54,612 nt of DNA from Streptomonospora mangrovi (GTDB lineage: Bacteria; Actinomycetota; Actinomycetes; Streptosporangiales; Streptosporangiaceae): NCBI RefSeq assembly GCF_027604915.1, contig NZ_JAJAQC010000052.1, positions 1 through 54,612 of the forward strand, given 5' to 3'. The notes below the pieces were generated by a model, which did not search any database, was not told the origin of the DNA, and saw only the letters and a program-made list of their open reading frames with translations. The translations under genes were made by a program, and so were the position numbers. Shown here in pieces: positions 8,824 through 16,030 of this stretch; positions within the stretch are counted from its first letter, which is position 1, and each line of letters starts with the position of its first letter.

Positions 8824-10598
8824 TCCGGCACCTCGTACACCACCGTCGCGGAGTAGGCACCGGGCACGAAGTCGCGGTGCGCGCGCACCGCCAGCTCCCA
8901 TCCGGGCGCGCCGTCGGGGGCGACGGTCCAGCGGCGGTCGCCGTTGACCACGGCCGCGCTCTGCCAGCCCGCGCCCTCGCCCGGCCCCTCGCCGTCCTGG
9001 GGGCGGCAGTCGGGTTCGCCCGCCGACCCGCCGCCGGAGGGGCCGTCGCCGGACGGTTCCCCCGGTGAAGGGCGCGGGCTCGGCGGGGCGCAGGAGAGCG
9101 GCCGCCGCCACACCTCGAAGTGCGTGGCGTCGGGCACCTGCGCCCACACCAGCGTGGTGCGGTCCTGCGCCAGCCGCACCCACTCCGGCGCGGGCGGCGG
9201 GTGGTCGCCGGCGGTGATCTCGACGGGGTCGGAGCGCACCCCGCCGTTGTCGCCCTTGAACGGCTGCACGACGAACTCGTAGGTGGCCCCGGCCAGCAGC
9301 CGGTCGATCGTGGCCGAGGGAGGGCCGCCGTCCTCCGGCGCCGCGACCTCCATCGGCAGCCGCACGAGGTCGTCGGGCTCGGGCCGCACCCGCCGCTGGA
9401 ACACGTGGTAGCGGGTGGCGCCGGGCACGGGTTCCCAGGTCAGGCGGACGTCGCGGGCCAGGGCCTCGGCCTCGACCTCGGGCGCGCGGCGCGGACCCAC
9501 GCGGACGTCGGGCAGCGGGCGCGGGTAGGGCTCGCCCAGGTGGAGGGTGGTGGCCAGGGCGTCGGCGAAGGCGGCGGCGATCTTGAGTTCGCCGCGCGCG
9601 TTGGGGTGGGTGCCGTCCCAGGTGTCGTCGGCCGGGGCGTAGCCGCGCGCGGTGCGGGCCACGGTGACCGGGGAGTTCTCGCCGGTGATCTCGGCGGCCA
9701 GGCCGGGCAGGGCGGCGTTGAACTCGGCGATCTCGGCGTTCATCCGCTCGGCGGCGGTGCCGCCCCATACAGGGGTGAGTTCGCCGATGACGATCTGGAG
9801 GTCGCCCCGGGCCACGCGGGCGGTGCTGACGGCGTCGCGGATGTCGGCGAGCGCGGTTTGGGCGGTGCCGCCGGAGACGAAGTCGTTGACCCCGGCCATG
9901 AGCAGGAGGTAGTGGGGGTCGTACTCGGCGACGTGCTCGCCGACGGAGTCGGCGACGTCGCCGGCGGTGCTGCCCCACAGCGCGGCGTGGTCGGTGTCGA
10001 AGTCGGGGTCGGCGTAGCGGGTGTCGCCCTGCGCGCCGGCGACCACGTCGAGCAGGGTGGTGTGGGGGCCGACGAAGTCGACCTCCACACCGGACTCCTG
10101 GCGCAGGTGCCGCCAGAGGCGGTAGCGCCAGGTGTAGTCGCCGCTGCTGCCCTGGGCGATGGAGTCGCCGGCGACCATGACGCGCGCGGTGCCCTCGGGC
10201 GGTGTGGCGACGTCCTCGGGCGCGCCGCCCGGCCCGGCGGCGGCCGGCGGCTCGTCGACCCGGAAGGGACCGGAGGCGAGCTGGATGAGCAGCAGCGTCG
10301 CGCACATGGCCGCTGCGGCGATCCCGAACAACCCCAGCGAGGTCGGCTGAAACCGCGCCCGCCGCCGCGTGCCGGGATCGGTGCCGGTGCCCGGGGCGCC
10401 GGTGCCATCGGTGGGGGCTCCCGCCGGGACGCCGGAGTCGGCGGCGTCGGCGGCGTCGGCAGCACTGGCGGCGGGGCCGTCCGGACCCACGGGAGCGGAC
10501 CGCGCCGGACGGCGGCCCGCCCCCATCGCCGCGCCGATCCGACGCGCGGCGGCGCGCAGCCGCCCGTGGCGGGGCGCTTCCGGCGCACCCCCGCTCAC
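8820..10598 (-). CDS. Membrane-anchored SGNH/GDSL hydrolase with fibronectin III-like domains
   Basis: A predicted lipase/acylesterase-type hydrolase acting outside the membrane. After an Ala/Pro-rich cytoplasmic stretch there is one TM helix (LGLFGIAAAAMCATLLLIQL, about residue 105) and then an SGNH domain: block I VMVAGDSIAQG, block III LLLMAGVNDF, block V DGTHPNARGE. Two fibronectin-III-like beta modules follow (LTWEPVPGATRYHVFQ; LVWAQVPDATHFEVW), separated by a Pro/Gly-rich linker. Start chosen at GTG 10598 with GGGAGGG five bases upstream (592 aa); the frame is open to 10778 but that part is arginine-rich without a ribosome site. It leads the glycan cluster and overlaps the next gene by four bases, suggesting removal or transfer of O-acyl groups on the glycan. 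Substrate unknown. Confidence 0.85.
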   Translation of the reverse strand: MSGGAPEAPRHGRLRAAARRIGAAMGAGRRPARSAPVGPDGPAASAADAADAADSGVPAGAPTDGTGAPGTGTDPGTRRRARFQPTSLGLFGIAAAAMCATLLLIQLASGPFRVDEPPAAAGPGGAPEDVATPPEGTARVMVAGDSIAQGSSGDYTWRYRLWRHLRQESGVEVDFVGPHTTLLDVVAGAQGDTRYADPDFDTDHAALWGSTAGDVADSVGEHVAEYDPHYLLLMAGVNDFVSGGTAQTALADIRDAVSTARVARGDLQIVIGELTPVWGGTAAERMNAEIAEFNAALPGLAAEITGENSPVTVARTARGYAPADDTWDGTHPNARGELKIAAAFADALATTLHLGEPYPRPLPDVRVGPRRAPEVEAEALARDVRLTWEPVPGATRYHVFQRRVRPEPDDLVRLPMEVAAPEDGGPPSATIDRLLAGATYEFVVQPFKGDNGGVRSDPVEITAGDHPPPAPEWVRLAQDRTTLVWAQVPDATHFEVWRRPLSCAPPSPRPSPGEPSGDGPSGGGSAGEPDCRPQDGEGPGEGAGWQSAAVVNGDRRWTVAPDGAPGWELAVRAHRDFVPGAYSATVVYEVPE

Positions 10599-11396
10599 CG
10601 CAGCCCTCCCCGGGTCAGCGGGCTGAGCGGCGGGGCGCCGCGTCCGTGGGGCGCACGCGCGGGCGGCCGCCCGCGCCGGGGGGCCTCTGTGGTTCGGCCG
10701 CCGCACCGCCTCCGTGTGTCCATTCCTCGATTGAACTCCACTCGGCGATGTGCCGCACTCGTCATCCACAGGGCGCACGGACTACGGGCGGTCCGCCCGG
10801 ACGAACCGTGTGTGACGGTGTGCCCGGGCGGACCAAAGTGTCACTTGTCAGGCGATCGGCGGTTACTCCCAGATAACGCCGCCGGACTTTCCGTCGCCCC
10901 CGCCACGGTCGTGCCTCCGCATGTACATAGCCGTTCTCCTCGTCTTCGTCCGGTTCGGTTCACCTCATCGTGCGCGACCGAGGCCGTCGAACGCTCGCGA
11001 CGCGCACTGCTCCAAGCGTGCATCCGCGCGCGGCGGCTGTCTCCCCCTCCGAGGGAACAGCCCTGTGCGGACCGCACCGGAGGCGGGGGCCATCAGCCCG
11101 AAAAGCCGCGTTTCCCGGCTTGCGTGACCGGAATCACTCCCGCGCGAACGCAAGGAGCCTCACGGGCGGAAGCGGCCACGGCCCGGGACCCGCCCGCCAC
11201 CGCCGCACGGCCGCTGCGGTTTCCCGCTCCGCGACCAGGCGCGACGCCCGGCCGGTGCCCTCGCGGGCGCCGCCGAGGGGGCCGCCGGCGGCCCCCTCCA
11301 ATCCGGCCGGAGCACGCCCGCACCCCTGGTGACCTGCGCGCCGGGCACGCCGAGTACCGGGCGGCCAGGCGGCGGGAGCGGCCGGGAGCGGCAGCG
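10599..11396. other. Divergent intergenic region
   Basis: About 800 bases between the minus-strand glycan cluster and the plus-strand transporter. It is lower in GC than the flanks (for example 10840-10990), consistent with promoters. Apart from the small ORF at 10863-10928, none of the open frames here shows actinobacterial codon bias or a recognisable domain. Confidence 0.5.
10863..10928 (-). CDS. Possible 21-aa small ORF upstream of the SGNH gene
   Basis: ATG 10928 is preceded by AGGAG at 10940-10936 with a seven-base spacer, a better ribosome site than most genes here, and the frame closes with TAA at 10863. The peptide is basic and glycine-rich (RRHDRGGGDGKSGG) and ends in a hydrophobic-aromatic IWE. 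It lies about 265 bases ahead of the SGNH gene on the same strand and could be a leader or an independent small protein. I do not recognise it; it could be chance. Confidence 0.25.
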   Translation of the reverse strand: MYMRRHDRGGGDGKSGGVIWE

Positions 11397-11415
11397 TAAA
11401 CTAGAACGTGTTACA
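11397..11415 (+). promoter_or_regulatory. Promoter -10 with overlapping TnnAACnnGTTnnA palindrome
   Basis: TAAACT at 11397-11402 fits a TANNNT -10 box about 100 bases before the DMT transporter. Overlapping it, bases 11402-11415 read TAGAACGTGTTACA, which fits the TnnAACnnGTTnnA pattern known for KstR-type TetR regulators. Repression by a TetR protein is inferred; I see no clear -35. Confidence 0.4.
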
Positions 11416-11506
11416 GGCGCGCGGCCGCCCACGCCCGCGCGCCACTCCACCGCTCAACCGCTCCACCGCCCCGTTGCCCCCTGCCCCACCGAAAGGCGGC
11501 GCCCCC

Positions 11507-12445
11507 GTGACAGGTCTGCTCGCCGCGCTGCTGTCGGCGGCGGTGTACTCCGTCGGGCTCACCATCGAGCAGCGGGCGCTGCACCGCGCCCCCGCCATCG
11601 GGGTCCACCGGCCGCTGCACCTGGCGCGCGTCCTGCTGGGCAACCCCCGCTGGCTCGGCGGGTGCGCGCTCGCCGCCCTGGGCAGCGTGGGGCTGATCGT
11701 CTCGCTGGGGCTGGCGCCGGTGTCGGTGGTGCAGCCCGCCTTCGCCGGGGGCATCTCCACGATGCTGCTGGTGATGGCGCTCGTCCTGGGCGAGCCCATC
11801 ACCCGCGGCGAGCGCGTCGCCCTGGGCCTGATGCCGGTCGCGCTGCTGCTGCTCAGCCTCTCCCTGGACGCGGGCGGGCGCACCGGCACCACGCCGCACC
11901 TGCCGCTGCTGCTGGGCGTCAGCGCGGCGACGGTGGTGGGCTGCGTGATCGTCATGGCCGCCGCCGGGCGCGCCGGGCGCTACGTCTCCGCCGCCGCCAT
12001 GGGCGCCGCCGCCGGGCTCGCCCAGGGGGTCGCCGGCCTCCAGGGCAAGGCCGTGGGCGGCCTGCTCGCCGAACTGGGGCCGCTAGCCGCGATCCCCGCC
12101 GCCCTCGCCTCGCCCTACCCCTACCTCTACGCCGTGGGCTGGGCGGTGGGGATCGTGCTGTTCCAGACCTCGCTCCAGCGCTCGCGCGCCGCCGTCACCG
12201 CGCCCGTGGCCAACGTCGTGGGCAACGTGTTCATGGTGGTCCTGGGCACGGTGGTGTTCGCCGAGGAGCTGCCCAACGACCCCGCCGCGCTCGCGCTGCG
12301 CGTGGCCGGGTTCTGCCTGACGCTGGTGGTGGTGGTGCTCATCCGCGGCAACGTCGCCCGCGCCGAGGCCGACACCGCCCGCAGCCGCGCCGAGGCCGGC
12401 GGCGCGGCGCCCGCGCCCCAGCGCCCGGCCGCCACCGACCGCTGA
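11507..12445 (+). CDS. DMT-superfamily (EamA/NIPA-like) transporter
   Basis: Integral membrane protein of 312 aa with about nine or ten hydrophobic helices and an internal duplication, as in drug/metabolite transporters. The N-terminal helix GLLAALLSAAVYSVGLTIEQ and the segment LGLAPVSVVQPAFAGGI are typical of the actinobacterial multidrug/NIPA-like branch; the second half has AAAGLAQGVAGLQGKAVGG and APVANVVGNVFMVVLGTVVF. GTG 11507 is chosen over the earlier in-frame ATG 11408 because GAAAGGCGG precedes it and the first TM helix starts directly after; residues encoded before it are Pro/Arg-rich. The stop is 15 bases from the stop of the convergent FMN reductase. The transported substrate is unknown. 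Confidence 0.8.
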   Translation: MTGLLAALLSAAVYSVGLTIEQRALHRAPAIGVHRPLHLARVLLGNPRWLGGCALAALGSVGLIVSLGLAPVSVVQPAFAGGISTMLLVMALVLGEPITRGERVALGLMPVALLLLSLSLDAGGRTGTTPHLPLLLGVSAATVVGCVIVMAAAGRAGRYVSAAAMGAAAGLAQGVAGLQGKAVGGLLAELGPLAAIPAALASPYPYLYAVGWAVGIVLFQTSLQRSRAAVTAPVANVVGNVFMVVLGTVVFAEELPNDPAALALRVAGFCLTLVVVVLIRGNVARAEADTARSRAEAGGAAPAPQRPAATDR

Positions 12446-12460
12446 GGCGCCCGGCGCGGC

Positions 12461-13027
12461 CTACACCCGCACCGCCAGCGCCCGGGCCAGCGCCGGCGCC
12501 GCCACGTGCGCCCACGCCGGCACGACGCCCAGCGGGTGCTCCAGTTCGCGCCGGCTGACCAGCAGCCCGGGCTCCACCACCCAGGCGCCGAGGTCGGACA
12601 GCAGCACCCGCAGGTCGTCCTCGATGGTGCGGCCGTTGCGCAGGTCCTCGACCACCGCCATGGGCACGGCCACCCCGTGGCCCAGCCCCAGTTCGGGCAG
12701 CCGGTCGAGGAACACCTTCAGCAGGCCGGTGTAGCTGCCGTGCGCCTGGGGCGAGGCCACCAGCAGCACGTCGCTGCGGCGCACCGCCTCCAGCGCGGCG
12801 AGGAGGTCGCGCCCGGGGCGGGCCGCCAGCAGCGCGGGGCCGAGTTCGGCGAGGTCGACCACCTGCGCGGAGTCGGGCCGGGCGGGCGCCGGGGCCGGGC
12901 GGGCGCCGGGCGCGTGGGTCGCGCGGCCGCCGACGAGGCCGGCGAGGGTGTCGGCCGCCAGTACGGCGGCGCCGCGCACCGCGGAGCGGGGCTCCGGGGC
13001 GGCGACGAGCACGGTGAAACGTGTCAT
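12461..13027 (-). CDS. NADPH-dependent FMN reductase
   Basis: Flavodoxin-fold reductase of 188 aa that would supply reduced FMN to a monooxygenase. The N-terminus FTVLVAAPEPRS is the first beta strand plus phosphate loop, and the segment SDVLLVASPQAHGSYTGLLK is the family's signature around the flavin. ATG 13027 has AGGAG seven bases upstream. The gene lies 320 bases downstream of a cysteine-rich leader peptide on the same strand, which suggests sulfur control and a role like SsuE/MsuE (sulfonate use). No partner monooxygenase is in the window. Family call firm; the sulfur role is inferred from the leader. Confidence 0.85.
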   Translation of the reverse strand: MTRFTVLVAAPEPRSAVRGAAVLAADTLAGLVGGRATHAPGARPAPAPARPDSAQVVDLAELGPALLAARPGRDLLAALEAVRRSDVLLVASPQAHGSYTGLLKVFLDRLPELGLGHGVAVPMAVVEDLRNGRTIEDDLRVLLSDLGAWVVEPGLLVSRRELEHPLGVVPAWAHVAAPALARALAVRV

Positions 13028-13347
13028 AGGGGTTCTCCTGGTCGGTACGGCCGGGCAGGACCACACTGCGCCGAGAACCGGCGCGAAGACGGATGCGGGA
13101 ACGGCGGCGGGCGGCGCTCGACGGCGGCGGGCCGGGGTGGGCCCCCAGGGCTCCGCGGCGTCGCGGGGCGCGTGCTCGAAGGCGAAGGGCTGACGGCGGC
13201 GGGCGGCCGGGTGGGCGGTCACCGGGACCACCGGCTGGTCAGGGCCGTGACGACGGTGTCCGCGGTCCGGGTGCGCCTGCGCGGCGGGCGGCGTGGAGAA
13301 GGGGCCGCCTTCCGGTGCCGGGTCGGGCGGGGCCGTGCCCCGCGGCG

Positions 13348-13425
13348 CTATCTACAACAGAGCGCGCTGGCCTGCTGGCGCAGGTCGACGTGCAAGCGCT
13401 GGACGAGCAGCTCACCGGCGGACAT
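13348..13425 (-). CDS. Putative leader peptide (cysteine attenuator), 25 aa
   Basis: A short peptide ending RLHVDLRQQASALCCR. It matches the actinobacterial 'putative leader peptide' pattern (R-x-HVDL-x-R-x-x-SA-x-C) that I know from upstream of sulfur-metabolism genes. Two adjacent TGT Cys codons (13359-13354) directly precede the last Arg and the TAG. ATG 13425 is favoured because a good promoter (TTGACG, 17 bases, CATTAT) would start RNA at about 13426-13425, making the mRNA leaderless; the earlier ATG 13434 lies inside that -10. A GC-rich hairpin (GGGGC ACG GCCCC) follows the stop. Ribosome stalling at Cys codons could control the FMN reductase downstream. Confidence 0.7.
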   Translation of the reverse strand: MSAGELLVQRLHVDLRQQASALCCR

Positions 13426-13432
13426 GTTCTCC

Positions 13433-13461
13433 ATAATGATCGGGGCGGCGGCTATCGTCAA
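13433..13461 (-). promoter_or_regulatory. Sigma-70-type promoter for the leader peptide / FMN reductase
   Basis: TTGACG at 13461-13456, a 17-base spacer, and CATTAT at 13438-13433. It is the best vegetative promoter match in this stretch, and its predicted start coincides with the leader ATG. Confidence 0.6.
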
Positions 13462-13610
13462 TGCGTGGCGGAGAGGGCCGCCGGCGCCCCTCGGGCGCCG
13501 CCCCGCCCGCCGCCGCGCCGGACCCCCGCACCCCGGTCGGCGGCGCCGGCCCGCCGACGTGGGCGGGCCGCACGGCGCGGTCCGCGCGTGCCCGCCGACC
13601 GGCGGCGCAC

Positions 13611-13654
13611 GCGGCAGACGTGCGGCAGGCATGCGGCAGGCATGCGGCAGACAT
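13611..13654 (+). repeat. Four tandem 11-bp direct repeats upstream of nagA
   Basis: Four contiguous 11-bp units: GCGGCAGACGT, GCGGCAGGCAT, GCGGCAGGCAT, GCGGCAGACAT. Units differ only at positions 8, 10 and 11. The array ends 30 bases before the nagA start and directly abuts TGTGTTATC, a possible -10 region. The helical-turn period suggests a multi-subunit operator; the binding protein is unknown. Confidence 0.75.
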
Positions 13655-13684
13655 TGTGTTATCGGGCACAGGAGGACGCGCGAC

Positions 13685-14839
13685 ATGGGCCAGGGGCCGA
13701 TCGGCACCACACTGACCAACGCTCGGCTGCTCACCCCCCACGGGGTCAGGACCGGGTGGCTCCGGGCCGAGGACGGCCGCATCACCGCGCTGGGCACCGG
13801 CGAGGCGCCCACGGGCGAGGCCCCCGAGCGCGACCTGGGCGGCAAGTGGGTGCTGCCCGGCTGCGTCGACATCCACATCCACGGCGGCGCCGGCGCGGCC
13901 TTCACCGACGCCGACCCCGAGCGCGCGCTGGAGATCGTCCGCTTCAACCGCGAGCACGGCGTCACCACGGTCGTGGGCGGCCTGGTGGCGGCCTCCCCCC
14001 GCGACACCCTGGACCAGATCGCGGCGCTGGCCGAGGTCGCCGACGCCGGCGAACTCGCCGGCATCTACCTTGAGGGCCCCTACATCGCCGCGAGCAAGTG
14101 CGGCGCCCACGACCCCGCCCTGCTGCGCGAACCCGACCTCGCGGAGTTCGCCGCCATGCTGAAGGCGGGCCGGGGCCACATCCGCATGATCACCGTCGCC
14201 CCGGAACTGCCCGGCGCGCTGGAGCTGATCCGCGCGGCCGCCGCCGAGGGCGTGGTGGCGGCGGTGGGCCACACCGAGGCCACCTACGACCAGACCCGCG
14301 CCGCGTTCGACGCCGGCGCCACCGTGGCCACCCACATCTACAACCAGATGCGCCCGCTGCACCACCGCGAGCCCGGCCCCATCGCCGCCGCGCTCAACGA
14401 CGAGCGGGTGACCGTGGAGCTGATCAACGACGGCGTGCACGTCCACCCGGGCGCCGCCGCGATGGCGTTCGCCGCCGCCGGCGCCGAGCGGGTCGCGCTG
14501 GTCACCGACGCCATGGCCGCCACCGGGCTGGGCGACGGCGAGTACACCCTGGGCCGGCTGCGGGTGCGGGTGGTCGACGGCCAGGCGCGCATCCCCGAGA
14601 CCGGGCAGATCGCCAGCAGCACCATCGTGCTGCCCGACGCGGTCCGCCGCGCGGTGCACACCGTGGGCGTGCGGCTGGAGACCGCCGCGCACGCCGCCAC
14701 GGCGGTGCCCGCGCGGGCGCTGAACCTGGCGGGGGTGGGGTCGCTGACCGCCGGCAACCGCGCCGACCTGGTGGTGCTGGACGACAAGCTGGAGGTGGCG
14801 GCGGTGATGCACCGGGGGGCCTGGATCCGCGAGCCCTGA
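13685..14839 (+). CDS. nagA: N-acetylglucosamine-6-phosphate deacetylase
   Basis: Cytoplasmic metal-dependent amidohydrolase of 384 aa: GlcNAc-6-P + H2O to GlcN-6-P + acetate. Visible motifs are the metal-site DIHIHGGAGAAF near residue 61, LEGPY, GHTEATYDQ, THIYNQMRPLHHREPG, the catalytic Asp in LVTDAMAATG near residue 270, and the C-terminal GNRADLVVLD of amidohydrolases. ATG 13685 follows AGGAGGA closely. It is a single gene here, 26 kb from the PTS cluster that would provide its substrate and from the NagB-II-like SIS protein that would use its product. Regulation may act through the 11-bp repeats just upstream. Confidence 0.93.
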   Translation: MGQGPIGTTLTNARLLTPHGVRTGWLRAEDGRITALGTGEAPTGEAPERDLGGKWVLPGCVDIHIHGGAGAAFTDADPERALEIVRFNREHGVTTVVGGLVAASPRDTLDQIAALAEVADAGELAGIYLEGPYIAASKCGAHDPALLREPDLAEFAAMLKAGRGHIRMITVAPELPGALELIRAAAAEGVVAAVGHTEATYDQTRAAFDAGATVATHIYNQMRPLHHREPGPIAAALNDERVTVELINDGVHVHPGAAAMAFAAAGAERVALVTDAMAATGLGDGEYTLGRLRVRVVDGQARIPETGQIASSTIVLPDAVRRAVHTVGVRLETAAHAATAVPARALNLAGVGSLTAGNRADLVVLDDKLEVAAVMHRGAWIREP

Positions 14840-14912
14840 TCGGGGTGCCCGGCCGGTGGGGCAGCGGCCGGACTCACCGGCCGAACCGGCTGACCGCACC
14901 GGGCACGCCGGG

Positions 14913-14935
14913 CGCCCGCCCGCACCGGGCGGGCG
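14913..14935. terminator. Bidirectional hairpin between convergent genes
   Basis: A perfect 10-bp inverted repeat with a three-base loop (CGCCCGCCCG-CAC-CGGGCGGGCG) lies between the nagA stop and the stop of the convergent gene. No U-run is present, as is common in such GC-rich genomes. Confidence 0.6.
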
Positions 14936-14939
14936 GCAT

Positions 14940-15560
14940 CTACCCCTCCCGGACCGTGCCGTCCCAGCGCCACGCGCGCGGGCGCGGGCGGCCCGGGAGG
15001 TCGGCGCGCCCGGTGGACCACAGCAGGGCGGGCCAGGGGGGCGCGTCGGCGGGGGCGTGCGGGAAGAGCCGGGCCAGGGCGCCGGCGCACAGGTCGGCGG
15101 GCGGCTCCCAGGCCAGGCCGAGCCCCTGGGCCATGTCGTGGGTGTGGACCACGGTCTCGACCACCCCCATCGCGGCGAACCCTTCGGGGTCGGACAGGCC
15201 GAACACGTGGTGCGCGCGGGCCTCGGGCGGCGCGGTGCGCACCACGGCCGCCAGCAGCCCCCCGCACGCCTCCAGCACCTCCAGCAGCCCCTCGGGTCCG
15301 GCGGCGGGGTCGGCGTGCACGGTGTTGGCCGGACCTTCCGCCCGCCGCCGCGCGACCGCGAACGGCACCTCCCGGGTGCGCGGCGGCCGGCGCGGCCCGA
15401 GTTGGGCGGCGTAGGCGAAGAGGTCGTCGGCGAGGTGCTCGGCGGTCTCCCAGCAGGTCCACTCCAGCGCTCCGGCGGGGGCGCCCCAGGCGTCGGCGGG
15501 CGCCCGTCCCAGGAGGTCCACGGCGAGCCCCACGGCCCGTTCGACGTCGTCGGCGGTCAT
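14940..15560 (-). CDS. Maleylpyruvate isomerase-like (mycothiol-dependent, DinB fold) protein
   Basis: A 206-aa protein of the DinB/maleylpyruvate isomerase N-terminal superfamily. It has WTCWETAEHLADDLFAYA near residue 33, with a metal-binding His, and VVHTHDMAQGLGL near residue 138, giving the other His ligands of the four-helix-bundle metal site. Family members use mycothiol or bacillithiol as cofactor. ATG 15560. The gene is monocistronic, convergent with nagA, and nothing nearby suggests a pathway; many such genes are orphan detoxification enzymes. Fold call good, reaction unknown. Confidence 0.75.
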   Translation of the reverse strand: MTADDVERAVGLAVDLLGRAPADAWGAPAGALEWTCWETAEHLADDLFAYAAQLGPRRPPRTREVPFAVARRRAEGPANTVHADPAAGPEGLLEVLEACGGLLAAVVRTAPPEARAHHVFGLSDPEGFAAMGVVETVVHTHDMAQGLGLAWEPPADLCAGALARLFPHAPADAPPWPALLWSTGRADLPGRPRPRAWRWDGTVREG

Positions 15561-16030
15561 GGCACGACGCTACTCCCCGCCCGCCCCGGCGCCTCGGCTC
15601 CCCCTTCCCCCTCCTTCACCCCCTTGCTCCCCGCTCCTTTTCCGCGGCGAAAGCGCACGGCGGGGCAACCGGCGACGGTGGTTCGGCGTCTCTTCGCACG
15701 GGGGACCACCGAACACGTGCGGGCCCTGACGTAGGGTCGCCTCCGCCACGAGGGGTGAGACCCGCCCGCACGGGGGTAGTGCCGGGCCCATGCCACCATC
15801 GTGGAAGCCGGACACCGCCGCGCGGAGCGGAACTCGCGCCCTGACCTCCGCCGATCACCGGCGGGCTCGCGCCGAGCCGCGCGCGGGGGCTGATCTGGTG
15901 GCCCGGATCGCCTGTCGCCACCGTACGCGCGTCCGTCCGGCGCTACGATCAGCGAGACCAGAACCGCGCACCGTGAGACCCGGCCCCCCACCGAACCACG
16001 CCGAGCGCGCATTCACCCAGGGGGAACTGT
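15561..16030. other. Intergenic region with candidate promoters
   Basis: About 470 bases between two divergent genes. TACGAT at 15949-15954 could be a -10 for the plus-strand GT2 gene, and TAGGGT at 15734-15739 is another TANNNT box on the plus strand. Open frames in this stretch lack domains and normal codon use. Confidence 0.35.

Noticed and set aside
15557-16012. Open frames between the isomerase-like gene and the GT2 gene
   Set aside because: No ribosome site, no domain and non-coding codon use; likely promoter DNA.
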